NCBI GenBank assembly: GCA_037043015.1
Contig: CM073322.1
Span: 5,095,601-5,159,600 of the forward strand
DNA: 64,000 bases
Direction: 5' to 3'
From: Bryum argenteum
Lineage: Eukaryota; Streptophyta; Bryopsida; Bryales; Bryaceae
The translations under genes and the position numbers were made by a program. The notes below the pieces were generated by a model. The model made no database searches, was not told where the DNA came from, and saw nothing but the letters and a program-made list of their open reading frames with translations. Of the stretch, positions 11,820 through 23,350 are shown in pieces (position 1 is the stretch's first letter; every line of letters begins with the position of its first letter).

Positions 11820-12274
11820 CGACAGTGATGCGTAGCGCCTTTTGAATCCCCGAGCATCGCCGAATTACAAGGAGAGCAATGTAGACGACCCACGGCATAG
11901 CGACGAGAGCAACGCAGCAAAGAGAGCAACAAATCCAGACCCCAATCGACAGCACTCGCTAACCAGCCAGGACGCAGCCACGATGTGAAGAAGAAGATGT
12001 TTTTGAATCCCCTATACGCAGTGGAGAATACGCGCTCACCAACGGTCTCTTCGCACGCTCCCATCACGAGGCAGCCCTCTGACGACGCAACCTCTCTGAC
12101 AACGCGATGCGAAATTCCCGTGGCGCCCTTAAAATCCAGGAGCAAATTTTTTTTTGACCAAAATCGGTGCCTCCAAATATTTCCGCCTCTGGTTTTTTAT
12201 AGCTACAGACACATGCTCCACTTTTAGGGCCTGTCACAGATTTTTCTCAAACCCAAGTCCAAAACCCTCTCTTC

Positions 12275-12296
12275 AGCTTACTTTACGGATAACTCT
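12275..12296 (-). repeat. Right terminal inverted repeat of the Harbinger element
   Basis: Read on the - strand it begins AGAGTTATCCGTAAAGT and is followed outside by ATT at 12297-12299, matching ATT before the left end. Confidence 0.85.
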
Positions 12297-12869
12297 ATTG
12301 TGTCCTAAACATGTTTTCTGATTTGTACCTGATCCCGAAGACGCCGCTGAAATATGCTTGTCGCGTGAATATCATTTGCAATGAAGGATTACAGTTTTGC
12401 ACAACGTTGTTGATTGTGAGATTGTAACATCATTAGTGAGAAAAGTGTTGACTGCGACGTACCTCTGGTGAACCGTGCATCTTGTGCGGATTGGTATCTT
12501 TTAATCTGGTATGAATCGTTCCCCTCGCCTGTTTGGGTACCCCTTGTTAACCTTTCGGTCCCCTGTAACTGCAGCGGTTACATCCACCATGGAGGCGGCA
12601 GGGGAGTCCAGGGAGCTCCTAAGTTGGTTATGGTGCAGGGGTTGGTTATGTTTCTCCTCAGAATTTCTCATTCTGGGGACGGTTCATAGATCACAGCTTC
12701 TCTACACTCTTCACCTCTGCTCTAATTTAGTTTGAATATCTTTGTTAGCTAACACCCTCACCATGGTTTTGAGTGTATCATACTGACCAGACTATGAATT
12801 TTTGAACTGATTATGAGTGGTAAAGACAAGTACCTTACACGAAGATGATGAAGCCTGAGATTCACTACC
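12297..12869. other. Intergenic, upstream of the STIG1-like gene
   Basis: No gene recognised. Short open frames at 12468-12735 show no family features. The segment presumably holds the promoter and 5' untranslated region of the gene starting at 12870, but no convincing TATA box is picked out. Confidence 0.3.
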
Positions 12870-14151
12870 ATGTTTGGTTGGTCGCCTTCTCAGAGACCTG
12901 ATTTAGTGGCACTGTTTTTAGTGATGCTCATGGTGGCCACCTCCAACTCTTGTACTGCTCTGAAAACGAATTCCTCGCCGCGCAGCCTCGCACTTCGGAG
13001 TGGTTTGTGCACTATCCTTTAAACCTCCATATAAGCAACTTACAGACGTTTATGGCATTAGAACCACTCATAATATTTGTTTGACAGGGGACTACCATTC
13101 ATAGCCATTGATTTACAGGTTTTATTGATAGAATTGTTACTTAGAATTCCACTTCTGAACTCCAGTTCGAACTTGATACAATTAAGTGGGTTTCTTTTAC
13201 CCGATGTCCATTTCTGCTTGATTGAATCAAATTAATACAAGAGTTGACGTTCTGGTTTACAATGAACCAATTTAACTTCCGCCTCCAATACCTTCAGGAT
13301 TCAAACACTGTAATATAATTATTCATCAAAGTAGGTCTTTGATACGTCGATTGATTTCAGCTTCATGTAGCTTGGTGGACTTTTTTAACATCTTTGATTT
13401 CAGCTCAATAGAACTGGACACAAGATGTAAATGAGATTTTAACTCCTCATCCCTTGAAGAGTAGATGTTTGTTTTGAGTGTGTATTCAGAAGCACTCAAA
13501 TCTATTCCTTAGCAGTTACTGATTAGCTCCTTAACTCGTCCTGCATGGATTTCAAAGATGAAACGTAATGAACATCTGAGTGATAAATGACTTGTCACAG
13601 TTCCTTGGGCTTGCTCCTGCTTTACCATGCTTGTGAGTAGAATGTGGAGTGCCTCAAATGTCCATATCCTAGTGGCTTGTTCAGCACAACGCAGTCGAAA
13701 GTCAACATTATTCTGAGACCCACTTTGTTTTGAGATATAAATTGAGCAACTTCTGCTACTTCAACGGGCTTGTGCTCTTGTGACCTTTTTCAGTAATTGG
13801 TGGGCTTATGAGATTCATTGTGCAGATGGCAGGTTTTCAAGTTCAGAAGAGATGAAACTACCGAAAGGGAGGCGACTTGCAGGGCAATATTTATGCACAT
13901 TTAAGCAAGATATTTGCGAGCAGGAACCCATCGTCTCCGTGATAGGACCAGATTGCTGCAATTCGATGTGCACAAATGTGCAGACAGACATGTTCAATTG
14001 CGGAACATGTGGCAAGATTTGCTTTTATGGAAGCGTATGCTGCAATGGAATTTGTGTTGACGTTCTCAACGATCCGCAAAATTGTGGGAGTTGCTTCAAT
14101 AGTTGTCCGCCAGAGATTCCGTGCCAGTATGGTTTATGTGGCTATTCATGA
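12870..14151 (+). CDS. STIG1-family secreted cysteine-rich protein, two exons
   Basis: Exon 1 is 12870-13002 and exon 2 is 13826-14151, split by an 823-bp intron (donor GTTTGTG, acceptor TTGTGCAG, phase 1). The model gives 152 residues. Residues about 11-30 form a signal peptide (hydrophobic LVALFLVMLMVA then TSNSCTA). The mature part has 16 cysteines in paired CC and CxxC spacing and closes with CGSCFNSCPP and YGLCGYS, the hallmark STIG1 ending. Known of the family: small apoplastic proteins linked to stigma exudate, pollen-tube growth and cell-death or reactive-oxygen signalling in flowering plants. The role in this plant is unknown. Without exon 1 the C-terminal open frame would look like a signal-less protein, so the exon join matters. 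The phase match and signal peptide make the join quite sure. Confidence 0.85.
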
Positions 14152-15506
14152 TGCCTGCAGTATGTTGTAACATCCTTTACTCTTCTTCCAGATTTAAGCA
14201 ACAAACACTATGTAGCCAAAAGAAATGGAGTAAGAAACAATCAATTTGTACTTTCTTTGCTGTAAATTCCAAGGCTTGCTAACTTACTTTCTTGTTTCAT
14301 ATTTACTGAAGGAACCGATTCACCATCAATTACACAAACAAAGAATAAAATCTAGGTTTCTGCACACAATCTCGTCTACAAATATATTTCTTCCCTAGAG
14401 GTGTAGAGTTTTATTAGTTCCACTATGTTGATTTATCTTGAATTGATGACTAAAGAATGTGCCATGTAATCTAAACCTTGAAACTTATAGAAGTGAGGAA
14501 ATGGATACGCTCATGCTCATGCATAGCATTGCTACAATATCCCTATTTTGCAATAGTGACCTAATTTCTTTGCAAAGCTTTGCATATTGCTTGACCTACA
14601 ATAAGTAGGAACTCATCTACTTAAAAAGAAGGGAGCAGGTGACTTGATTGATGTGATGAAAGAATTCGTTGACCTTTATCTTGCTCAACATTCACTTTTA
14701 TGTTTTTCATACCCTCCCCCCCATATACACCATATCTTGTACAATCGTGTTGGTTCCTCAAAGTCAGTAACCTCCACGAAAAGAGAAACCTGTAGGGATT
14801 CATGGAACTGGAAGTGGGTCTCTCCGCGACCATGTAATCAGCAGGTTAAAATTTGTGGGAATTTTTGTGTAGGGGTAAAATGTAATACGGATGGCACCCA
14901 AGTATGATAAAGCAGAAAAATATTCAATGTAGGAGGAGGACCAAAATTGTAAGAAAATGAGCTTATTACATCATATCACCGTTCATGCTCTATAAAAATC
15001 ACACAAGTAAACTCTATATGTGCACAATTTTAGAGTGGCAAACCAACCATATGGGAAAACACATATCAAAGATGATCAGAAAATCTGGGTCTAAAAATAC
15101 CACTTTAGGCCTGTGTTTTGGCATAAATATATGTGGCATATATTCGATGCACCACTAGCAAAACATGGATTTGACGACTGTCCATTACTCTGTTCGGGAA
15201 AAACCGAGGGCTAGCCGATGGATTTAGCACACTGGCCGGTCCATTCATGAAACCACCGGAGCCGATGAAAATTACAAATAATTTTCTATTCTCAGTATAA
15301 AATAAGACAATTGCCGGAAGAGATCTGTGAAAAACCGACTGGGTGTGGGAAATGCTGGTTATTAGCCAGTAAAAGTCAAAAAACTTCCCGAACCCTGGTC
15401 CATTATGACTCCAAACGATGAGATTAACAATGCAAGATTCTAAACTTTTATGTTCTCATAGTGACAACCAGTGTCCTTAGCATACGATTTTAGGAAATAA
15501 CTGCAA
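14152..15506. other. Intergenic, no gene seen
   Basis: The first few hundred bases are probably 3' untranslated sequence of the STIG1-like gene. Near 15152 a CACTAGCAAAA motif opens a stretch with paired ttcgggaa motifs (near 15195 and, inverted, near 15390) that could be a CACTA-type MITE remnant. Nothing firmer is visible. Confidence 0.3.
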
Positions 15507-15628
15507 AAATAGTGTCGAAGATAGATAGAAACTCCGATCCTTTCTAAGGGGCCGGCGTGAATGAAGTGTCCGTTCGTAATGCTAATATAGCGATGGCCAC
15601 CGGACAAGGGGAAATTAGAACAATATAG
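15507..15628 (-). repeat. 3' fragment of the tRNA-derived SINE
   Basis: It matches the 3' part of the SINE at 39174-39571 in reverse orientation: agatagaaactcc tail, ggggccggcgtgaatga and ggccaccggacaagggg. The tRNA-like half is missing. Confidence 0.85.
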
Positions 15629-16353
15629 TGTCGAAATAAACAACATCTGCATCACGAAAACAGTGGTGGCAATCCGTGTGCACAGGCAGAGGGGTGATGG
15701 GTATACGCCTACAAGTGTCTGTGTCTACCCATGTTTTAAGGTACAAGTCCACATTGGGGGCGTCTTAGTACACCTTGTCCTTTTGATTACTTGATGTGAA
15801 ATTTAATGGTTATGAATGGTCTTACAAACTCGCAACAGATAATGGCTGAATCTAAATCCTATGAGCCAGTGTTTTTTTTGCTGGCCCCAAAAAGCCAGTT
15901 TGCTGCACCCTTTTCACACGAGCGTCGCCTCAATGTGTCAATTCGTAGATTTTTCCGGCTTTTTTGCCAGGTCAGCTTGAAGTGACAGGCCGGGAGTGCC
16001 AGCGTGACCACGTCGTGGGGGAGTGGCCCAAACCTGCAGCCAGGGTTAGGGTTGGTGTAGCTACGGGAAGAAGAGGATGAGCGCCAGTACGCTCCTACGC
16101 CATCGCTATTACCTCTGTCGTAACGCCAGTGATGCGTGATCGACGGTGTCATTGCAGCCCAGTCGCCACTATCGTTTGTGCATTGCCGCCACATTGTTAC
16201 TCGTTGTACCTGCATTGAGGCCAGGCGCGATTTTCCTCAGTTTCTGGGGCGCCAAAGATCTGCAATGGAGGCCCTCTACTCCCTCGCACTTACTTTCATG
16301 AAGTTTCTCGGTTTTCGTCTCCTTGTGTATGCAAATTTGGATGGATGCATCTG

Positions 16354-16445
16354 TGCCTGAGTTCAATTGTATCTGTGCCTGTCTGCCTGAGTTCAATTGC
16401 GTCGTGACCAGATGTGCACTTGTGCCTGAGTTCAATTGCGCCGTG
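16354..16445. repeat. Subterminal repeats in the hAT element, three copies
   Basis: The motif TGCCTGAGTTCAATTG occurs at about 16354, 16384 and 16423, with gcgtcgtgac-like spacers. Subterminal motif arrays in hAT elements are often transposase binding sites; that role here is inference. Confidence 0.7.
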
Positions 16446-16626
16446 ACTCGTGACGAGGATTTGTGTCCCCAATTCACCATGGAGAACGTTTAGAGTGCTG
16501 GAGTGCTGGGGTTTGGGATGAGCTCAGTTGCTTAGGGTTTCGTGCAATTGATCTTCGAGGTTTTGTGCAATTTTCGAGATTTAGGGTATTCTAACCTGTC
16601 TTGTGTCGAAACTTGTCTTGGTTTGC

Positions 16627-19546
16627 ATGTCGGACGAGAGGATTGGGGCTTCCCCCGATGGGATGGCCGGGCAGCACGAGGGAGGGCAAGAGAAGGTCGC
16701 ATCGGTGATCCTCGGCTTGGAGAGGAGGAAGATGAAGCAAGCCAGGGTGAAGCGGGAGGGTTTAGGGGCAGAGAGGAGGGCGCAAAGGAAAAAATGTGGC
16801 CTGGAGGAGGCTTCGAAGAAGCGGCAGCGGGAGCGGTTTACAATGCACTCATATTTTGGCACAAGCCGGAATTCTGAGAACCGGGTCGATCTGGATCGCC
16901 TTCATGCACCAAGGAGTCGCGAGGAGGAGTCCGCTGCTGCAATGCAGTTACTGAATCTCGACAACCTGGGAGGAGAAGGAGGTGCGAGCGTGGAGCTCGA
17001 ACTAGATGTCACCATCGACCTGTCTATTCCAGGAGTGGTGTCGCTCACGTCGGAGGAGCCCTCAGAGTCGGAGGAGCCCGAGCCAGATCTGTCCGATTTC
17101 ATGGGCACCGATGACGAGGGTTTAAGTGATCTGCCGCTGGAGAAGAGGAGGAAGACATCAAAGCTCTCGAGAATTGGCGCGAGTGAGGGGGTTGCGAGAG
17201 TGGGAACCAGACGCTGGAAGAGCGAGTACGACCTTACCAGGAAGTACCAGCTCGATTGGGCAGCGAAGGCACCCTGGAGCGAGGGAGTACTGAAGGACGA
17301 TGGTCTGCTTCACGCAGTGAAGTGCACAATCTGCACTGCGGTGGGGCGAAAGCCTTGTATGATGGCGCCAAAGTGGGACACCATTCAACGCCATGGGAAG
17401 AGGAAGTGTCACGAGAAGAATGCGCTCCTGTACGCTGTCCGGCGACCCTCCTCCGTCCTGGAGCAAATCCAAGGCTGCACATCGGCCGAGAGTCGTCGAA
17501 AGAGGGTTCAGTTCGCCACCATGTTCCATCTCTTGTGTTCCGGTCGTCCCATGTCTGAGTTCACGTCCCGATTTGAGTTGTACAAGTTTTTATCTATGCC
17601 TGATTTGCCTGCGGCTCATTGGTCCGGGAATTCTGGTTGGATCATGGCAGAGCACATATATGACATGGTTAAAAAAAAACAAACATCCATGATCCATGCT
17701 GCGCAGTTCATTGCGCTCTCTGCTGATGAGACGAGCACCGTTGACAACACAAGTGTCATTGCTATTCATGCTTATGTGCTCTCAGACTGGGGTCGGCAAT
17801 CTCTAATGATCGCACTAACTAAACTTGAGAGTGACGGTGCTACTGCAGATTCCCTAACTCGTGTGATTATGTCTGCTTTACTTGTCAATTGTAACTTGGA
17901 CCGGAAGGCTCGCCGCCGCTAAGCGCTCCGCTTTGGTGCCGACGGGTGGTGGCTTTTGGGGTCAAAAGAATGGGGTGACAAAAAAATCAAGCAGAGTTTG
18001 CTCCTTTCACAAATGGACAACACTCTTTGTGCACACACAAGCTTCAATCGGGCACGCGCAAGTCTTATCTGAAACTGAGCTCCTTGGTACGATTGAAGAT
18101 GTTTTACAGACAACACATGCTTACTTTGCTCACTCACCAAAACGAATCACTGAGTTCCGCACACTTGCACATTCAATGGAAACAAAAGGTCCGGGTTACT
18201 AAAAATGTCAAAACCCGTTGGATTAGTTGTCATGCTCCCATGCGTCGACTAATTTCGAATGGAAGCCTTGTTATGGCAAAAATGTTTGAGGATGGGAAGA
18301 AGAAGAAGGGCGGCAAAAAGCCGGGGTAAGTTCTCTCTCTCAACCCTAAGTTTGCATTTTTTTTTTTTTTTTTTTTTATAGGTTTTGGATTTAATCAAGT
18401 TTCTGTTTTGCCAGGCTATCCTCGACAGGATGCGGGACCCGTACTCCTTGCTTGGCATGTTAGCAATGCTTCCTTTGCTGGAGGCTATTGATGCCCTGGT
18501 TTGTTTCGCACAAAGCCGGAATGTGTTCATTTGTGACTTTGTCGCAGCTCTTGAGCGTTGCCGTGGACAATTGTTCACCTTATACTGCAACTCTGAGACC
18601 TTCTTCAGGCGTGATGATTTCCACAGTTTCAACATGCTGCTCCAACTGAATCATGAATCCATTCCCCTTCAGTGGGAGACCAATCTGAATCTACCAGAGA
18701 GTGTCCTCGCATTCGTTTTTGGTGATCAGAAGTTGACAGCCCTCTACAAGGGTTCCGAAGTGACTCGGGACTCACTGGCCGAGCTTGTCAACGACATCAA
18801 GACACAATGCACAGGTGAGTTTCTCACTTCTCCCATTCTTCTCATTTTTTTTGCTATCTCCATGCAAGGACAGGATTGATGGATGATGCTTGTGTGTGTT
18901 GGTGGATTTTGCAGATGCTGCAGAGAAGGTCTGGAGAGAGTTGGAGGTGCGTTTTCCAGCAGTTCCGGTCGTGGATGCTCTGGGGGTCGTGTACCCGCAG
19001 TACTGGCTGCAGGGCGATTGCGAGGTTAGCTTCCGGAAGCACCTCACCGTGCTCAAGGACTTCTATGGAGAGTCCAGGTACGTGGAGAAGGATGGGACAC
19101 GCACGGCAGTGCCTCCGGTGTTGGACAGATTCAAGCTGGAGTCTGAGCAGCCTCTTTTCAAGATGGCCATGCTTGCAAACTCTGCATGGGCAATGGAACC
19201 TCCCCCCCTTACACATGATCCCAGCAAGCCTTGGGAGAATCCGGTCACTAAGTTGTGGCGCAGACTTGATGCCAATTCGGCATTGAGCACTTCATTTCCT
19301 GAATATATTAAGCTCGCACAGATAGCACTCATCCATGTGCTTGGCTCTGTCGAGGACGAGAGGGCGTTTTCCTCTCTCAGTTTCTTGAAGGACAAAGTCC
19401 GAAACAAGCTCGATGGTGATCACCTGGGATTGTGTGTGGGAATGCACAATCAGACTGTCTACAATCTGACCTCGTTCCCTTACGAAGAATGTTTCAAGCA
19501 GTGGCTCCATTCATCTGAGCACCACCGCATATCCACAATGGCATAG
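16627..19546 (+). pseudogene. hAT transposase with N-terminal zinc finger, frame-damaged
   Basis: The chosen ATG is 16627 (MSDERIG). The N-terminal 200 residues are basic then acidic. A zinc-finger-like block CTICTAVGRKPCMM...RHGKRKCHEKN follows, then the start of the DDE core, FIALSADETSTVDN. Near 17920 the frame meets a stop and the next family motif (FGADG) appears in another frame. The following 270 bases switch frame again before VKTRWISCHAPMRRL. Splice signals then look intact: donor at 18326, exon 18415-18814, exon 18915-19546. The last exon holds the hAT dimerisation region (FPEYIKLAQIALIHVL, SVEDERAFSSLSFLKDKVRN). Two exon joins are in phase, so decay seems confined mainly to 17900-18200. 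It lies inside the hAT element 15867-20125. Confidence 0.85.
18358..18377. repeat. Poly-T tract in hAT intron 1
   Basis: A run of about 20 T forms the polypyrimidine part of the intron at 18326-18414. Confidence 0.9.
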
Positions 19547-20538
19547 TTTAGCCATATTTTGGGTTTAGTTTTGCGTTTTGTTTCCATTTTCTGTGCATGT
19601 CTGCGGACTTGCACTTTCTCTGTAGGTCTGGATCGCAGGAGCGGCTAGGAGCTCCATTGCGGTTTCAGTCACTTGTCACTCGGTTTTCTTGATCCTTTTT
19701 CAATGAATCTATTTTGCATCTGCTGATTTCTTGTGTCAATCTGATTCATAGATTCTTACTTATTTCTTCATGTCCTCATTGTAGCGTCGGAGTGTTTTTG
19801 TGTGTTTTGCAGGTCATGTTGAGCGGGTTCCATGACGGCGCCACATTAGCATGCATACTTAGACTTATTTTTACTTTTGTAGCCAAGTTACACTTCTCGG
19901 ACAGAAATTGGTTGCCAACAAACATGCACAATTTTTTTATGACTCGCCAATTCTGAGTTTTTCAAAATCCTTTAGAAGTCAGATTTTGTTAAAAAAACAA
20001 AAAACAGAATTTATGGAGCCAGCTGCATAATGTACACAATTCACCCTCAAATGCCAAATGATAAGTTACAATCACTCAGGCAATGCCTGCCACCCGTTCG
20101 AGTCAAAAATTGAAAAAAAACACTGCTATGAGCCAAACCCAATTTTAGCCTCATTTATGCCCTGGTGTTGTCATTAAAGTGTATTGTCAAGTGCTTAATG
20201 TCATTTGACCGGTACTCCTCCATTTTATTGTCACTATTCTGATTGACATGATATTGAGCTGCCGTGAGTATTTATGCCAATATGCAGCCGCCTCCATAAA
20301 TAAGAGGCTTTCAGAAGTAAACGTCAAAAGAGTCACCCATTCTAAATTTCATGTAGGAGTTGCGTTGGGTGAACTTGCAATAGCAATGACATGAAAATAA
20401 TGTTACCACACCTCTTTCTATAACCAAATGTCTCGTTCTGAGTTAACAAAATAGGAAAAAGAAAGAAAAAAAAAATCAAATTATGAGTAAAAGACACCCA
20501 TCTCAATGAGGCATCCAATAATTACCAACTATCTCGTT

Positions 20539-20685
20539 GGGTCGCTTTACATTGTAGATTAAGAGCCATGACCAAGAAAATTAGATTATGGCTCTTGTTG
20601 AAGAACGATGATCATCGTGAAAAATCAAAAATGCAGTTTTAAGTGGCTTGGTCACTCTTTGTAGTCTAAAGTGAATTTAGACTCG
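20539..20685. mobile_element. Short MITE with GGGTCGCTTTACA start
   Basis: The left end GGGTCGCTTTACATTGTAG pairs loosely with the right end around ggtcactctttgtagtctaaag. The interior 'agagccatgaccaagaaaat' recurs in 60148-60410. Together with 20690-20870 it forms part of a longer segment present inverted at 59970-60250. Confidence 0.5.
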
Positions 20686-21163
20686 GACAAATTTAAGCTC
20701 AATTTTCTAAATCTCATCATTCTCTCTTTTACCCTTCCCTTCCTCCTCCTCCTTTCTCTTAAAGTAAATGAACACTAGCCAATCAGTGATTTTTGAGCCT
20801 CATGGTCTCCTAGATTATAGTTGAGTTGAGGCATATGCTTTGATTCAACTATAATTAAGAAGATCATGAAAACATTATCCACTTGAATTTTTCTCAAATT
20901 CTGGGGACCTCAAAGTTAGTTGTCATTCTCCTTCCCTCAAGATAGCAAAAAGCTAAGTGAGACCCAAAGCATTTCACTCTCCAATCACAAGTTTAGGATT
21001 TCATAGTTATAGCTATTGATCCATAGTGTAAAGCGCCCCTTATTTTTGCATATTAACAAAAATTTAGGTTATGTACTAAATAATTGAAGAGAGGAACGAG
21101 GTTACAAGTTATTGCCCGGTTTATACTAACCTACCTCAGAGTGAAGACAAGGCATCATATACA

Positions 21164-21480
21164 GCGTTTACACTGCCTGCTATGGCTGCTAGTGGTTTCT
21201 AAAACAAGCTTTAGTCCATGAGACCGAATTTCGAGTCTGGCAGGTAGCCAATTCTCTGGGAGCTGCTGCGCTGCGGCAGCAGACCCAGCAGACTCCCAGA
21301 TAGTCCAAGAACACCTCGGATTCACTTTACCATATAGCTGAGATTCTTCAACATTCTCTAGAGATTACTCAGCCGATTAAAACCGCAAAAGACGCTCCTG
21401 CTGCAGGAGTGTAAACACACACAGCCGCTGGCCCCAGCAGGCGTGGCAGGCCCAGCAGGACCAGTCGGCTGTGTAAACGC
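21164..21480. mobile_element. GC-rich MITE with GCGTTTACAC ends
   Basis: The ends GCGTTTACAC and GTGTAAACGC form a perfect 10-bp inverted repeat. The interior is rich in ctgctg/cagcag hairpins (for example gctgctgcgctgcggcagca near 21262), unlike the AT-rich flanks. No open frame of note. The target duplication is not clear. Confidence 0.45.
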
Positions 21481-21647
21481 AGCAATAGAGGTATAAACAT
21501 CGCTACACCCGTTGTCTTCCTCCTCTCTTATAGTTACTTACTCTAACCCCTATTGGCAAAGGGATTTACCAATAACATAATTATTATCAGGTCACCAAAA
21601 CCAAAAAATGCACCCCTTCCAAACAAGAAGAGAAACTCCAACCTATT

Positions 21648-21885
21648 TAGAGGCCGGCGTGAATAGAGTGTTTTTTTGACCTATCATTGGATGTATGTTC
21701 ATAGGTCATCACACAAATGGGGAGACTACTAACCCCTCTCGGGATGAAGACTATGCTAGTTCCTACCTAGCCACCAGTGCCTTAGCGATACCCGACATGG
21801 TATCCCCCCACCAAAGGCCTTTGAGGTACCCATACAACAAGGTCCAAGAACCCCCCACCATAGTTGGCACTCCTTATGAACATTT
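21648..21885 (-). repeat. Diverged SINE fragment
   Basis: It keeps ggccggcgtgaat, 'tagcc.ccagtgcctta', 'ggtacccatacaacaaggtc' and ccccccacc.tagttgg in the same order as the SINE at 26583-26952. It lacks the tRNA-like end. Confidence 0.7.
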
Positions 21886-22079
21886 GAGGTCTTTGATCAA
21901 ACGACAAGTTCCAAGAAATGTTTGTATTGATTCAATACCAAGAATAATTTTATTTTTGTCAAACTAGCAAACGTTATACTTCCTACCACGTGACTATGGT
22001 ATTCTCGAACGAGTGAATGGAGCCTCGAAGAGAACTTGCATCCATGAAGAAGCAAAACAACAAAATGGGGACATGATGT

Positions 22080-22445
22080 GGAGGAGGTGATAATAGAGAG
22101 GGGAGTGGAGGAAGGGGCAGCAGTGGGGTCGGGCAGGCAAAATATTCTCTGACGGAAGGGGGAGGGAAAGAGGGCGGCAGGGCAGGGGAGTGGGGCTACG
22201 GATTGGCATGCACCATTTGCACCTCGTAATGAGAAGTGAATGCAAACGAGACAAGTGCAGTACAGGACTTAAGCATTCATTCTTCATTCTTCAAGTCCCT
22301 ACGGATCCCTTCTGACACTTTCTACCACCACTTCCGCCTCCTCCTCCTCCTCTCCATTCCCTTCAAGCCCCCATAATCCCCACAAGACCGTTAAGCTTAC
22401 CCTCTCTCTCTATCCCCCCAAGGTCCTCATTCCCCCAGTAACTTT
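22080..22445. repeat. Purine tract followed by pyrimidine tract
   Basis: Bases 22080-22200 are strongly G/A-rich and 22310-22445 strongly C/T-rich on the same strand. The two tracts are therefore roughly inverted in composition and could fold back. No gene seen. Confidence 0.45.
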
Positions 22446-22631
22446 CCTCATTTATATTTTAAATTTTAGTATGGCAATGCTATAGTGAAGTTAGTCGTGC
22501 GAGCAATTTGTGTAAGACTGGACATGTTGAATTCACAGTTTTTTCACCCAGATATAATGTGTTGTGATTTTTTGAAGTTGGAGTTGTAGGTGCATGATTC
22601 ATGGTTTGTAGATCAAAAATTAATTCCACTA

Positions 22632-22846
22632 CACTAAGATCGATATTTAGTGGTGTCTACAGTAATTGATATAAAAGCATTATAACTTTTAACTTTTTAT
22701 CAAAGAATTTACTAACTATGTTCACAAGTTTGATTTCCTTCGAGTACTACATGTAGTTTTTTGCTCAGTGAAAAATTTATCAACTGGAAAAAGTTATAGC
22801 GAACCCTAATTGTATATTGTGGCTACACTAAACATAATTTTTAGTG
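22632..22846. mobile_element. TA-flanked MITE, diverged copy
   Basis: The ends are TA-CACTAAG.. and ..TTTTTAGTG-TA. A second internal cactaaa/tttagtg pair lies about 15 bases in from each end. It belongs with 27869-28085 and 28705-28920. Confidence 0.5.
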
Positions 22847-23350
22847 TAGTTATCATGTACCTCGTATTCAAATTGCCCTTGTGCATCATTTTGGATATTG
22901 TGTCACTTTTTAGCAATATACCTTATTTAAAGTGTCACTCAAGTGAGAGTTGTTCTAACTACCATTGCTACGGTTATCAGCAAGTCTAGCAGAAAATATA
23001 TGGAAAAATGAGGATTGCCACATTATAAATCTGATACATATATGAAGTAAATGTTAGAATGCATTTTTTGAAACTATACCAAAGATTTGGTGATTTGGTG
23101 CATAGTGTTGGACTTGCTATCCACCTACGGTTAGATCAAAAAATTAAGTTCAATTTGGTTTTGCTGAGAATGAACTGCGTAGCTTTGACACAAATGAATA
23201 ATTTGATGTGACGAAAATCATCCAAAAGTATACAAATAAGGTTCAGAGTAATTTATGCCCTGGTTGGTAGATTTAAACCTGGTACTTTGTTACCAACTCT
23301 GAATATACAAATATCTGTAAGGGCTGTCCTGTCCAGTGAGGAGGACGTTC

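Larger units (their letters stand above)
6676..12296. mobile_element. PIF/Harbinger DNA transposon, about 5.6 kb
   Basis: Seen in the sequence: the termini are inverted repeats beginning AGAGTTATCCGTAAAGT, 21 of 22 positions matching between 6676-6697 and the complement of 12275-12296. The trinucleotide ATT lies directly outside each end (6673-6675 and 12297-12299), consistent with a 3-bp target duplication. Inside are an intact Harbinger-type transposase on + and a second gene on -, each reading inward from its own terminus, with AT-rich repeats between them. Known of the family: PIF/Harbinger elements carry two proteins and make 3-bp duplications, usually TWA, so ATT is slightly off consensus. 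Inference: the transposase is possibly still active, but the second gene looks broken. Confidence 0.85.
15867..20125 (+). mobile_element. hAT-superfamily DNA transposon, about 4.26 kb
   Basis: The element starts CAGTGTTTTTTTT at 15867 and ends with its complement at 20113-20125, giving a 13-bp terminal inverted repeat. It is flanked by the identical 8-bp target duplication CTATGAGC at 15859-15866 and 20126-20133. An 8-bp duplication and CA..TG ends are the hAT signature. It carries a hAT transposase gene in the + direction whose frame is damaged, so it is probably immobile unless helped by another copy. Confidence 0.92.

Noticed and set aside
11690-12145. 151-codon frame on - near the right end of the Harbinger element
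   Set aside because: It overlaps the better-supported exon 1 frame of the accessory gene and lacks domain features; it is most likely leader sequence.
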